In this document: one piece after another, positions 34,302-42,730 of the stretch
Position numbering within the stretch: position 1 is the stretch's first letter
Layout: the number at the start of each line of letters is the position of its first letter
Assembly (NCBI GenBank): GCA_902806355.1
Contig: CADCWI010000090.1
Coordinates: forward strand, 3,638 to 67,637
Length of the DNA stretch: 64,000 nt
Source of the DNA: an uncultured Thermomicrobiales bacterium
GTDB lineage: Bacteria > Chloroflexota > Chloroflexia > Thermomicrobiales > UBA6265
Reading direction: 5' to 3'
The notes under the pieces: generated by a model
The model's database searches: none
What the model was told of the DNA's origin: nothing
Seen by the model: only the letters and a program-made list of their open reading frames with translations
Position numbers and translations under genes: made by a program

Positions 34302-36917
34302 TTACGCAGGAGGTGGGGTGGGCTCCCGATGACCGGTGCCGCCAGGATCACCCTGCCCCCGTTTGGTGGCAACATGCACCACTTCTCTCCGCGAATGGAC
34401 GCCAAGCTTGTCGAGAATGACCGCGACATGCGTGCCGACCGTCCGCGGACTGATCGACAGCCGCTCGGCGATTTCCTTGTCGGACAGACGGATCGCCACG
34501 AGCCGTGCCACCTCCAGCTCACGAGTGGTCAACCCATGTCCGGCGAGTGCATCCGTCGTGACCTCCTGAGGCGTCCAGTCCCCTCCTGCGGATCGCACTG
34601 TGACAGCGCGATCCGCCTCGGCATATGCGAAGTCGATGACCTCCGCCAGGTTCATCCGCGTTCCGCGGTTCCATGACCTGGCGAATCGCTCCGGGGAGAG
34701 ACGGTCGCGGATGCGGCGCATGGTTGGTTCCAGTTGTGCCTTCTCGTGATTGTGAGCCGGGAACCCGCCGCGTTGGCGAGTGCTGTCGACGGCGCCGAGT
34801 ACGCAAGCAGCCGGTTCGACAGCACCACAGCTTGCCAGCAACCCGGCCATCGCTTCCAGCCAGACCGCCATGCCGCGGGGATCGCCGACCTTGCGCCGCC
34901 ACGCCAGGGAATCGCGATGACAGTCCCACGCCCGGACTGGATCGCCAAGGGCTCGGAAGCCCTTTCCGACATGATCCGTGGCGATTGCGATTCCGCGTAC
35001 ATTGCCATGAGACCGGTAGAGTCCCAGCGCACGTTCGGCGGAGGTGATCGCCTCCGCGAACTTCCCCTGAACGTGCAACGTCACACTCAGGCTGTCGGTC
35101 GCCCGGGCCAGGATGATCGCATCGCCCGTCTCGGTCGCGGCCGCCACGGCCTCCCGGAAAACCCGTTCGGCCTCATCGTAATCCCCGTTGTCCATCGAGA
35201 TTCCGGCGAGCCCCGTCAGCGTGTCGGCAATCGCGATCCCGTCACCGGCCTCACGGTACGAGGCCAGCGATTCACGCAATAGCTCCCTGGCCCGGGCATA
35301 GTTGGCGACTCGATCCTCGATATCTCCAAGCAGCCGCAGAGCGGCAGCCGCCTGAACGGGAAGCGAACTGGCCCTGGCTCCCGCCAGGCTCTCTTCCGCG
35401 TAAACCCTGCCTGCGTCCGGCAGCCCCTGGCGCAGGGCAAGCCAACCGGCGGCACAGAGGATGTCGGCACGCAATGGGAGTTCGACGGTCCTGAATCCAT
35501 CCGATTCGATGACCATCCGGAGCCACCGCAGTCCCTCGACCAGATACCCACGAACCAGCCAGAACGTGCTGAGCGCATTGGCCATCACGGCGAACGAACC
35601 AAGGTTCCCATCCTCGCGGTACCAGTCTAGTGCGACGCGAAGGTTGGCATGTTCATCCTCCAGCCAATCCAGCCACACCGCCTGGGCGGAACCCCTGATC
35701 GCGACCGCCGCAGCCTCGGCGAAGGCCAGGTACCACCTGGCATGCCGGTATCCGACCGCATCCCCCTCACCGCGACGGCGCAGCTCCTCGTGACCAAACC
35801 CCCGGATTGTCAACAGCATCGAAAAGCGTGGCTCGTGCTGAAATTCTCCGGCCCTGAAAATCAGGTTGCAGTCCGCGAGGGACATGCAGGCATCAAGGAT
35901 TGGAGGCATGCCACGCGGAATCGCATCGGGCGGCCGGATAACCGGAGGTTCATCACCGCTCCTACAGACGTAGCCAGCGGTCTCAGGCAGGAATCCCCCA
36001 GCGAAGATCGACAGCATCCGGAAGAGGCGTTGCTCCTCGGCATCGAGCAGGTCAACGCTCCAGGCGATCGTGTCCCGCACCGCCCGCTGATGTGGCGGTC
36101 GATCTACCGGTCCACCCTGCAGAATTTCCCCGGCATCGGCGAGGCGGTCGATCATCGCCTCAGGCGAGAGGTGCTTGCTCCGGGCGGCGGCAAGCTCGAT
36201 CGCCAAGGGAAGTCCATCCAGCTGGCGGGTGATGTGGGCGACCGCCGCGGCGTTCCCAGGGGTCAACCGGAAATCCGGTTTGACGGCGCTGGCTCGTTCG
36301 ACGAAGAGGCGAACCGCATCTGCCCGACCGAGCGTCGCTGGATCAGAGGCGGCTTCGTCCGGCGTCGCCAGCTGGGAAACTTGGTACTCGTACTCACCCG
36401 AGACATGCAACGGGATCCGGCTGGTGACCAGGATCGTGATCTGGGGACAGTGGGAGAGCACCTCAACCACCGATGGCGCCGCGGCCAGCAGCTGCTCGAA
36501 ATTGTCGAGCACCAGCAGGCAGTGCCGATCGCGCGCGGTCGTCCAGGCGTAGCGGTCGTCGATCGACCCCCGGACATCGAGCGCCCGAGCCAGGGTCACC
36601 GGCACCAGCGCGGGATCGGTTATTGAGGCAAGCCGCAGGAGGTGTGCGCCATCATCGAAAAACGGGCGAACCGCGTGCGCGGCTTCCAATGCGAGACGGG
36701 TCTTGCCAATACCACCCGGCCCGACGAGGGTAAGAAGCCGGATCGCAGGTGATGTCAATTGTCCCGCGACCGCCGCCACCTGCGCTTCGCGACCGATCAG
36801 GGGCGTCATCGCGAATGGGATCGGCCCGATACTGCCGCTATCATCCACGAGAGTTAACGAGGCTGACGCGCCCCCAAAGGCGATGGTCATCGATAATCCC
36901 GGATTGAGTATGCACAT
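34302..36917 (-). CDS. Large ATPase-TPR-LuxR transcriptional regulator
   Basis: An 871-residue protein. Residues about 38-330 are an NB-ARC/AAA-like ATPase: TPLIGREAQV, Walker A LVGPGGIGKTR at 64-74, Walker B CLLVLDNFEQLL, and LPLAIELAAARSKHLSPE. A middle part (about 400-740) is a set of TPR-like helical repeats (RARELLRESLASYREAGD, EAERVFREAVAAATETGD). The C-terminal LuxR helix-turn-helix is at about 800-860 (LTTRELEVARLVAIRLSDKEIAERLSISPRTVGTHV). Such proteins switch on targets after ligand-driven oligomerisation. The true start may be the ATG at 36890. It stands alone, so its target is unknown. Confidence 0.9.
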   Translation of the reverse strand: MCILNPGLSMTIAFGGASASLTLVDDSGSIGPIPFAMTPLIGREAQVAAVAGQLTSPAIRLLTLVGPGGIGKTRLALEAAHAVRPFFDDGAHLLRLASITDPALVPVTLARALDVRGSIDDRYAWTTARDRHCLLVLDNFEQLLAAAPSVVEVLSHCPQITILVTSRIPLHVSGEYEYQVSQLATPDEAASDPATLGRADAVRLFVERASAVKPDFRLTPGNAAAVAHITRQLDGLPLAIELAAARSKHLSPEAMIDRLADAGEILQGGPVDRPPHQRAVRDTIAWSVDLLDAEEQRLFRMLSIFAGGFLPETAGYVCRSGDEPPVIRPPDAIPRGMPPILDACMSLADCNLIFRAGEFQHEPRFSMLLTIRGFGHEELRRRGEGDAVGYRHARWYLAFAEAAAVAIRGSAQAVWLDWLEDEHANLRVALDWYREDGNLGSFAVMANALSTFWLVRGYLVEGLRWLRMVIESDGFRTVELPLRADILCAAGWLALRQGLPDAGRVYAEESLAGARASSLPVQAAAALRLLGDIEDRVANYARARELLRESLASYREAGDGIAIADTLTGLAGISMDNGDYDEAERVFREAVAAATETGDAIILARATDSLSVTLHVQGKFAEAITSAERALGLYRSHGNVRGIAIATDHVGKGFRALGDPVRAWDCHRDSLAWRRKVGDPRGMAVWLEAMAGLLASCGAVEPAACVLGAVDSTRQRGGFPAHNHEKAQLEPTMRRIRDRLSPERFARSWNRGTRMNLAEVIDFAYAEADRAVTVRSAGGDWTPQEVTTDALAGHGLTTRELEVARLVAIRLSDKEIAERLSISPRTVGTHVAVILDKLGVHSRREVVHVATKRGQGDPGGTGHREPTPPPA

Positions 36918-37225
36918 GCGTCGTTACGGATCGATCATACCAACTTCTCATCAGGCCCGTGGCGGTCGAGCAGAGCGCGCCTCCGCCAGCATGCGCGCCA
37001 GCGGCCCGCTCCTTGCGCAGACACTCGGGCGGTGCAACCACCCGCACACCGCCTCGATCCGGGTGTGCTACGCTGCGAGCGCTGCCCGGGGCCGCGCACG
37101 GGAACCTCTTTCCAGCCGGTCGCGAATGAGCCGGCCCCAGATGCCGGTTGCTCATGGTGATGCAGCGCCGTCCAAACGCCATGGAAGACAACAGGTGATG
37201 ACGATCATCCCGGATTCGCGTAAAC
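36918..37225. other. Divergent intergenic region
   Basis: This lies between the LuxR-ATPase gene and a small membrane protein gene. I see no repeat, RNA gene or clear promoter. Confidence 0.3.
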
Positions 37226-37765
37226 GTGCCTGAAGTGTCAGATTTCCAATGGGACCAGATCCCGCTCGGACCATTCGACTCTCGCCTGTGGTGGCTGCTG
37301 ATCGGCCTCTGCCTGGCTCTGCTCTTTACCGTTCAGGCGATCGAAACAGCGGTCGAGGGTGCATGGCCGCACCAGCGCCGTTCGTCCCGTGTCGTGCCCA
37401 GGACTCGGTGGGTCCAACGCTCCTGGGGGCTGATCGGGCTTTTCGTCGTGGTTGGTGCGTTACTCGCCATCGGCATCGTCGCCGTTCATCTCTGGCTTGG
37501 GCCACAGAGCCCCGACCAGCAGGTGCTGGGCGGCATCCTGGTCGGAGTTGGCTGGGCGCTGTTCCTGCTCTTCAGCCTCAACGCCCTCGGTCTTGGACGG
37601 CTGATGGGAAATCTCGGCGTCATCGGTCCCATTGCGATCCTGGTCATCCTGGTGGTCGGCGACATCCTGCTGCTGACGACCTTTATCGAGGTGGTTCCGG
37701 AATGGCCCGTGGTCCGGGACGCGATTGAGAGTGGCCTGCGGGATGCCCTGCCGTTCGTTGACTAG
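37226..37765 (+). CDS. Membrane protein of unknown function, four helices
   Basis: A 179-residue protein with four hydrophobic segments: about 23-42 (WLLIGLCLALLFTVQAI), 69-89 (GLIGLFVVVGALLAIGIVAVHLW), 100-118 (LGGILVGVGWALFLLFSL) and 132-152 (VIGPIAILVILVVGDILLLTTF). The N-terminus is acidic and a basic loop follows the first helix. The start is GTG at 37226. It is followed by an MFS gene after about 120 bases on the same strand. I recognise no family. Confidence 0.65.
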   Translation: MPEVSDFQWDQIPLGPFDSRLWWLLIGLCLALLFTVQAIETAVEGAWPHQRRSSRVVPRTRWVQRSWGLIGLFVVVGALLAIGIVAVHLWLGPQSPDQQVLGGILVGVGWALFLLFSLNALGLGRLMGNLGVIGPIAILVILVVGDILLLTTFIEVVPEWPVVRDAIESGLRDALPFVD

Positions 37766-37886
37766 CACGGGTGTCATCGCTCAGCCTTCGACCGTCTCAA
37801 CCCAACATCCGCGGAGTTCCTGATCGGTGCCTCCGGATCCCGCGCAACACCGCGCCAGACCGGGACTTTACAGGAAGGGGCGAGGG

Positions 37887-39515
37887 ATGACCGGCAGCCC
37901 ACCGGAAGGTAATGCAAGGGATGTCCGGCGGGTCCAGCCGGTGCGCCGGTCCGCTGGCCAGGCATACCGGACCCGCCCTGCCCGCCAGGCTCCCCAGGCT
38001 CGACCCGGCCGAAAACCTGTTCGCGTCGTGAGGCTCACGGGTCAGGACGTTGGGAACGACCCTGGAGTCCCAAATACCCATCAGATGATGAGCGTCGAAG
38101 TGCAGCCGATCGGCGGCATCTTCGGCACGGTCAGCGGTCCGTCCTTTCCCCGGAACCATCAGGGCCGGATCGGTCGCGTCTCGCGAACCCTCCTCCGTCG
38201 CGGTCGCCTGCAGCCCAGAAGTGAAGGGCCTTCCCTCTTCGATGATCTCGATTTCCGCGTGCTCTGGTTGTCGCGCCTGCTCTCCCAGACAGCGCAAGGA
38301 GCATTGCTTTATGCCCTGCTCATCCTGGTCGTCGATCTCTCGGATCGAACGATCTTCAACTCCCTGTTCGTGATCTGCTCGATCCTGCCGTCGATTGCAT
38401 TCGGGCTGCCGGCCGGGATCGTCGTCGACACGGTCTCACGGCGAGCCCTGATGATCCTGCTCAACTGCTTTCGGTTCCTGTTCATGCTCTTCCTGATCGG
38501 CATCGAGCCATCGCTCGCCGGAGTGTTCGCGGCGACACTCGGCATCTGGATCATCCACCAGTTCTATTCGCCCGCCGAAGCCTCGGTGCTCGGTGAGATC
38601 GTGCCGCCGTATCGCTACACGTCCGCACAGGCGTTGTTCAACCTGGCGCTCACGATCTCCCAGGGAATCGGTCTCGTGGTCGCCGCCCCGATCCTGCTCC
38701 GTATCGGCGGCCCGCGCCTCGTCTTCGTCGTCTGTGGCGCGCTCTGGATCTTCTCCGCCGCCCTGGCGGCACTGCTGCCGGCGCTCGAACGGCAGCGGCC
38801 ATCGCGCCGCGCACCGAGTCGCTCGTTGCGCACTTCGCTGGGTGATGGATGGCGGTTCGCACGTGGTGACCGCCTCACGTTCGAGGCGATCATCGATGAT
38901 GTGCTGGTCGGCGTCGGCATGAGCGCGCTCGTCGTCATCATGCCGTTCTATCTTGAACGCGTGCTCGGAACGTCGAAGGAGAACACCGTCTTCGTGTTCG
39001 CGCCGGCCGCGCTCGGGCTTGTGCTCGGGCTTCGTCTCGCACCCCGGCTCGGCCGCCTCATCAGCGAACACTACAGCGCGACGCTGGCACTCTTCATGTT
39101 CGCGCTATGCGTCGGCGCGCTCGGCTTCGTCGATTCCACCTACGAATTCCTCAACGGGACGCTGCGATTACCACTCGATGCCCTGACCGATGCGCTGGGG
39201 ATCTCGCCGCTGATCTCGGTCGCGATGATCGTCTCGATCCCGGCCGGGTTGGCATCGGCAATCGTCAATGTCTCCGCTCGATCGATCCTGCTGGCGCGCT
39301 CGCCAAGCAACCTGCGAGGGCAGTTGATCGCGACCCAGGGCTTGATCGGCAACGTCGGTTCGCTGATTCCCACCCTGGTCGCCGGCATCGCGACCGACAT
39401 CTTCGGCGTCAAGCCGATCGCCGTCGCGATCGCTGTCTGTATCATCCTGGCCGCGATGGCCGCCCACGCCTTCGGCCGTCGTGCAGCGTCCCCTCTTCCC
39501 CTCCCTCAGGTTTGA
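37887..39515 (+). CDS. MFS transporter with long cytoplasmic N-terminus
   Basis: A 542-residue protein. The first 115 residues are basic and disordered (Arg/Pro-rich), unusual for the family. The MFS core begins LDFRVLWLSRLLSQTAQGALLYALLILVVDLSD, with GLPAGIVVDTVSRRALMILL after helix 2 and SPSNLRGQLIATQGLIGNVGSLIPTLVAG in the last third, giving twelve predicted helices. The ATG at 37887 follows AGGAAGG and GAGGG; a later pair of ATGs at 38085 would remove most of the disordered tail. The substrate is unknown. Confidence 0.83.
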   Translation: MTGSPPEGNARDVRRVQPVRRSAGQAYRTRPARQAPQARPGRKPVRVVRLTGQDVGNDPGVPNTHQMMSVEVQPIGGIFGTVSGPSFPRNHQGRIGRVSRTLLRRGRLQPRSEGPSLFDDLDFRVLWLSRLLSQTAQGALLYALLILVVDLSDRTIFNSLFVICSILPSIAFGLPAGIVVDTVSRRALMILLNCFRFLFMLFLIGIEPSLAGVFAATLGIWIIHQFYSPAEASVLGEIVPPYRYTSAQALFNLALTISQGIGLVVAAPILLRIGGPRLVFVVCGALWIFSAALAALLPALERQRPSRRAPSRSLRTSLGDGWRFARGDRLTFEAIIDDVLVGVGMSALVVIMPFYLERVLGTSKENTVFVFAPAALGLVLGLRLAPRLGRLISEHYSATLALFMFALCVGALGFVDSTYEFLNGTLRLPLDALTDALGISPLISVAMIVSIPAGLASAIVNVSARSILLARSPSNLRGQLIATQGLIGNVGSLIPTLVAGIATDIFGVKPIAVAIAVCIILAAMAAHAFGRRAASPLPLPQV

Positions 39516-40324
39516 ACCGGCACCGGCGCCCAAGGAAGCGTGGTCCACGCGAGCACGAACACGGCACCGATCGCTGTGGCTGGGAGGCTGGGTTGCCGCA
39601 GGTCGATCACCCACGACTCGGGAAGCTGCGTATCCCGCGTCATCGACACTGCCAGGCAGGATCCATCCGGGCTGAAGGTCAGGGAGATCGCATAGGCCGC
39701 AAGCGATGCGTCATGCGGGATCCGGAGCGCTTTGCGGCGACCAGTTTCGGCATCGAACAGCGTCAACTCCGAGGCCATGTTGTTCGCCTGGAGATGGGCG
39801 ACAGAGCGGCCGTCGGCAGACGTCGCGGTCGCGGCGATCTCGATCCGGCGCCGAAACATCGTATCGACCACGACGCGATCGCGCTCCCGATCGATGATCC
39901 GTAGCCGCATTCCGGCCGCGTCATACGTGCGCAACGTGACCCATCGTGATGTGCTGAACCCGGCCGTGGCCGACTCCGTGGTCTTGATCGCCGCCCTGAC
40001 CGCCCCGGACACAGGAGTACTCCCTCCATCAGCCAGGAGTACGAGATGGTCCCGCCCGGACGCATCACCCACGATCACGACTCCGGTCCGCTGCACGGGC
40101 GTCACGGTCCGGGGATTCGGAATCGGCACGCGATGCGCGCGACCGATCGCCGGGTCGATCAGGAGGAGCGAACTTGCCGGACCGGTTCCATCCCGCGGTG
40201 CATCTACCAGGAGCCGGGTGCCGGGCATCGCGCAGCCCTGTGGCATCGTCCCCCGCGCGGCATTGCTCCCGAACGCCAGGGCGAGGACCATTGCGATCAG
40301 CCCGGCGCGCTGGAGGAGGTTCAT
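39506..40324 (-). CDS. Secreted beta-propeller-like protein, hypothetical
   Basis: A 272-residue protein with an N-terminal signal peptide (MNLLQRAGLIAMVLALAFGSNAARG). It has repeating beta-strand units of the TolB/WD40-like kind, such as LLLIDPAIGRAHRVPIP, LTLFDAETGRRKALRIP and LTFSPDGSCLAVSMTRD. It would be exported and could bind a partner protein. The 3' end overlaps the end of the convergent MFS gene by ten bases. There is no enzyme motif. Confidence 0.7.
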   Translation of the reverse strand: MNLLQRAGLIAMVLALAFGSNAARGTMPQGCAMPGTRLLVDAPRDGTGPASSLLLIDPAIGRAHRVPIPNPRTVTPVQRTGVVIVGDASGRDHLVLLADGGSTPVSGAVRAAIKTTESATAGFSTSRWVTLRTYDAAGMRLRIIDRERDRVVVDTMFRRRIEIAATATSADGRSVAHLQANNMASELTLFDAETGRRKALRIPHDASLAAYAISLTFSPDGSCLAVSMTRDTQLPESWVIDLRQPSLPATAIGAVFVLAWTTLPWAPVPVQT

Positions 40325-40532
40325 GGGGATCGATCCCTCGTCAAACGCCTGCTCCGGCGGCGTCCTTTCGCTATGAACCGGTCAACCTGTTTGCAAGCCG
40401 CTGTAAGCTCGCCAGCAAGCGAGCCACGCGCACGACTTCCGCCAATATCGCAGGGCCGATCCTGGTAATCGGCCGGGTGCGGACCCCTCGCGTGATTGAC
40501 CGGCATTGCGCAACCGCTCATCCGGAGTGCAG

Positions 40533-41018
40533 TCAGGCCTCGCCATTGAACCGGAATCGCTCCAGCTCGTCCCGGTCGACGTTGTAGATGGCGGTGAAGA
40601 AGCACTCTCCGCCGTCCTGCACGAGCACCGGTCGCTCTCGCCAGTCGTTCCCGTCCGTATCGCAGAACCCGTTGATGAATATCTTCCGATCCCCGCCTTC
40701 GCGATAGCCGGCGTACTGCCTCTTGTGGTCCAGCACTCCAGCCTCTTCGGCCAGCACGGCTTCCGCCGATTCGACCTGAGTCCGGGATGGCCGCCAGTAC
40801 GCATCCTCATCGAGATCGAGCCCCAACGAGCTCACGAACAGCGAGGCATCATCGGCAGTGACGATGATGCCTTCGACATCCCCAACGGTCACTGGCCTCC
40901 ATTCCTCGCTCCCGACCGTGACCGGAGCAGCCACCGGTGCCTGGGCCACTTCGTCGGTTTGAGCGAATGCAACGAAGCCGAAGATGAGAAGGATGAGAAT
41001 CCAGATCCACACAGACAT
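40533..41018 (-). CDS. Exported hypothetical protein
   Basis: A 161-residue protein with an N-terminal hydrophobic signal or anchor (WIWILILLIFGFVAFAQ). The mature part holds YWRPSRTQVESAEAVL, KIFINGFCD and the C-terminal block VLVQDGGECFFTAIYNVDRDELERF. These read as a conserved compact domain, with two cysteines that might pair outside the cell. I recognise the general pattern but cannot name a function. It is in line with the beta-propeller-like gene on the same strand, 208 bases away. Confidence 0.65.
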   Translation of the reverse strand: MSVWIWILILLIFGFVAFAQTDEVAQAPVAAPVTVGSEEWRPVTVGDVEGIIVTADDASLFVSSLGLDLDEDAYWRPSRTQVESAEAVLAEEAGVLDHKRQYAGYREGGDRKIFINGFCDTDGNDWRERPVLVQDGGECFFTAIYNVDRDELERFRFNGEA

Positions 41019-41196
41019 CGATTGTTCCTTTGCTGGTCGTCAGGCTTCGCCATTTTTCGACATGGGACTCAACTGTCCATCGCTCGGCGTCGATGGTCGC
41101 TCTCCAGTAAGCCGGTCCGCCATCGAGGACGGTACCGTAGCTAGCTTCCGTCACTCCTCACGCAAAATTCAGTGAAGGCCCCATGAACGCACTGTC

Positions 41197-41270
41197 GTAG
41201 GGGCGAGCTGGAATCGGCCTGCTGGCATCGCATCCCCAATCAACTCATGGTCGATTCGTATGCTCGCCCG
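41197..41270 (+). repeat. Hairpin repeat, GTAGGGGC family (copy E, long form)
   Basis: The outer arms GTAGGGGCGAGC and ATGCTCGCCC enclose an interior with TGGTCGATTCGTA, shared with copy D. Confidence 0.6.
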
Positions 41271-41367
41271 TGTGTCTGCCTGGGAACCACTCAGCATTGG
41301 CGACTCCGTCACCCTGCCCTTTTCCGAACGCGCTGTACCACCATACATCGCGTACGCCGCGCACATC

Positions 41368-41409
41368 ACGAGACTGCCAATGGAGACGCGTCTCCATTGG
41401 CAGTCTCGT
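41368..41409. terminator. 42-bp perfect palindrome after the cyclophilin gene
   Basis: Each half is 21 bases; the left half begins ACGAGACTGCCAATG and the centre is GACGCGTC. There is no loop and no mismatch. It begins 27 bases past the stop codon of the cyclophilin gene (41436). It can form a cruciform in DNA or a very stable RNA hairpin. With no T-run its action as an intrinsic terminator is uncertain, but its place suggests transcript-end protection. Confidence 0.6.
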
Positions 41410-41435
41410 TCGATACAGGTCACATTCAACGGAGA

Positions 41436-42401
41436 TTACCGCTCGTTGATCGTCACCGTGACGATCCGGACATCACCGGTCGGGTCCGACAGCTCCCCGC
41501 GGCCATTGTCGGCGACGGGCATGGCCGCCAGCGCGTCGACGATCTCCAGCCCCTGAGAGACCTGCCCGAAGATCGAGTAGTCCTTCGGGAACTGGGCCGG
41601 CTGGTCCTGATGGACGATGAAGAACTGGCTGCCATTCGTGTTCGGTCCCGCGTTCGCCATCGCGATCGTTCCTCGCACGTACGGCGTCTCGCCTTCCGGC
41701 AGCTCGTCCTGGAACTGGTACCCAGGTCCACCGCTGCCCGTTCCGGTTGGGTCGCCGCCCTGGATCATGAAGTCGAGGATGATCCGGTGGAACGGCGTAT
41801 TGTCGTAATACCCCGCTCTCGCGAGACAGACGAAGTTGTTGACGGTGACCGGCGCCAGGTCCTGATTGAGATCGACCACGATAGCGCCAGCGGTCGTCTC
41901 GATCGTCGCGGTGTATGTCTTCGCCGGATCGATCACCTGCTGCGGTGCTTCGCTCCACTGCGGCGGACCATCACCGCTTATCGTGGGAGCGCTGCTCCAG
42001 CATTGGGTGGCTGAGATTGGACTCCCCGCCGTTGGGGAAGCGCTGGCCGTGGCGGACGCACCCGCCGCCGGACTGCTGGTCAATGCCGATGCGCCCGGCC
42101 CAACCGCCGCTTCATCGGAAGGTTCATCACCTTCGTCGCCGCCGCCGAATTGCTGGAAGAGCACCGCGGCGAGCGCGAGCAGCGCAACCGCTCCGATCAG
42201 CGTCGCCACCAGCGGAAGCCGCCGGTTGGGTTTCGGCTGGGTCTTGGCTGCCCTGCGTGCCGTATTTGGACCAGGCGTTCGCGTTCTCGTCGTAGTCCTC
42301 ACCGGCTCGCCAGCGGGCCGCTCCACCCTCTGCACCCGCTCCGGTGCCGGACTGGAGACCCGCCTTCGCGTCGAACGTTTCGCTTGCCGCTTCGATGGCA
42401 C
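41436..42401 (-). CDS. Membrane-anchored cyclophilin-type peptidyl-prolyl isomerase
   Basis: A 321-residue protein. A basic N-terminus (1-60) precedes one membrane helix (LPLVATLIGAVALLALAAVLF), then a Ser/Ala/Thr-rich linker. The cyclophilin domain covers about 160-318, with FHRIILDFMIQGGDPTGTG, the active-site Arg in FHRI, and NAGPNTNGSQFFIVHQD. It should fold exported proteins on the outer face of the membrane. The length beyond the core is due to the anchor and linker. A perfect palindrome follows the gene. Confidence 0.9.
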   Translation of the reverse strand: MPSKRQAKRSTRRRVSSPAPERVQRVERPAGEPVRTTTRTRTPGPNTARRAAKTQPKPNRRLPLVATLIGAVALLALAAVLFQQFGGGDEGDEPSDEAAVGPGASALTSSPAAGASATASASPTAGSPISATQCWSSAPTISGDGPPQWSEAPQQVIDPAKTYTATIETTAGAIVVDLNQDLAPVTVNNFVCLARAGYYDNTPFHRIILDFMIQGGDPTGTGSGGPGYQFQDELPEGETPYVRGTIAMANAGPNTNGSQFFIVHQDQPAQFPKDYSIFGQVSQGLEIVDALAAMPVADNGRGELSDPTGDVRIVTVTINER

Positions 42402-42730
42402 GGAAAATCCTCCCGGGTACGATCAGTCGAAGATGTGTGCGTTGTGAATCTACGGCGCCGGATGAATGCTCGCTCAACCCGGGATAACAGGGTAGTCCTG
42501 AACCGACCCGGAGGACCATCATGCTAGCGACGCTTGCCCGACCCTTACGCGTAGGAACCAGCAAGATCCAGAGAGCAGTATAGCGAGCGCATTGCCCTCG
42601 CCGTGACACGGTCTCTCGTGCTCTGCCAAGGCTCATTCGTCATCCCGGCAGCCGCACCGGGCAGCCGCACCGAGCAGCTGCGCCGTGAGGGACCGTCCCG
42701 GCGGAATGACAGATCATACGGGACAGGCAA
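42402..42730. other. Intergenic region with a GTCAT-family repeat
   Basis: It separates the solute-binding protein gene from the cyclophilin gene. A minus-strand TATACT box (42582-42577) may be part of the cyclophilin promoter, but no -35 at standard spacing was found. A GTCAT-type element occupies 42638-42712. Confidence 0.4.
42638..42712. repeat. Short GTCAT-family repeat
   Basis: Begins GTCATCCCGGC and ends GGCGGAATGAC, an inverted pair with two mismatches. GCAGCCGCACCG occurs twice inside. It resembles the ends of the elements at 29939 and 53486. Confidence 0.5.
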
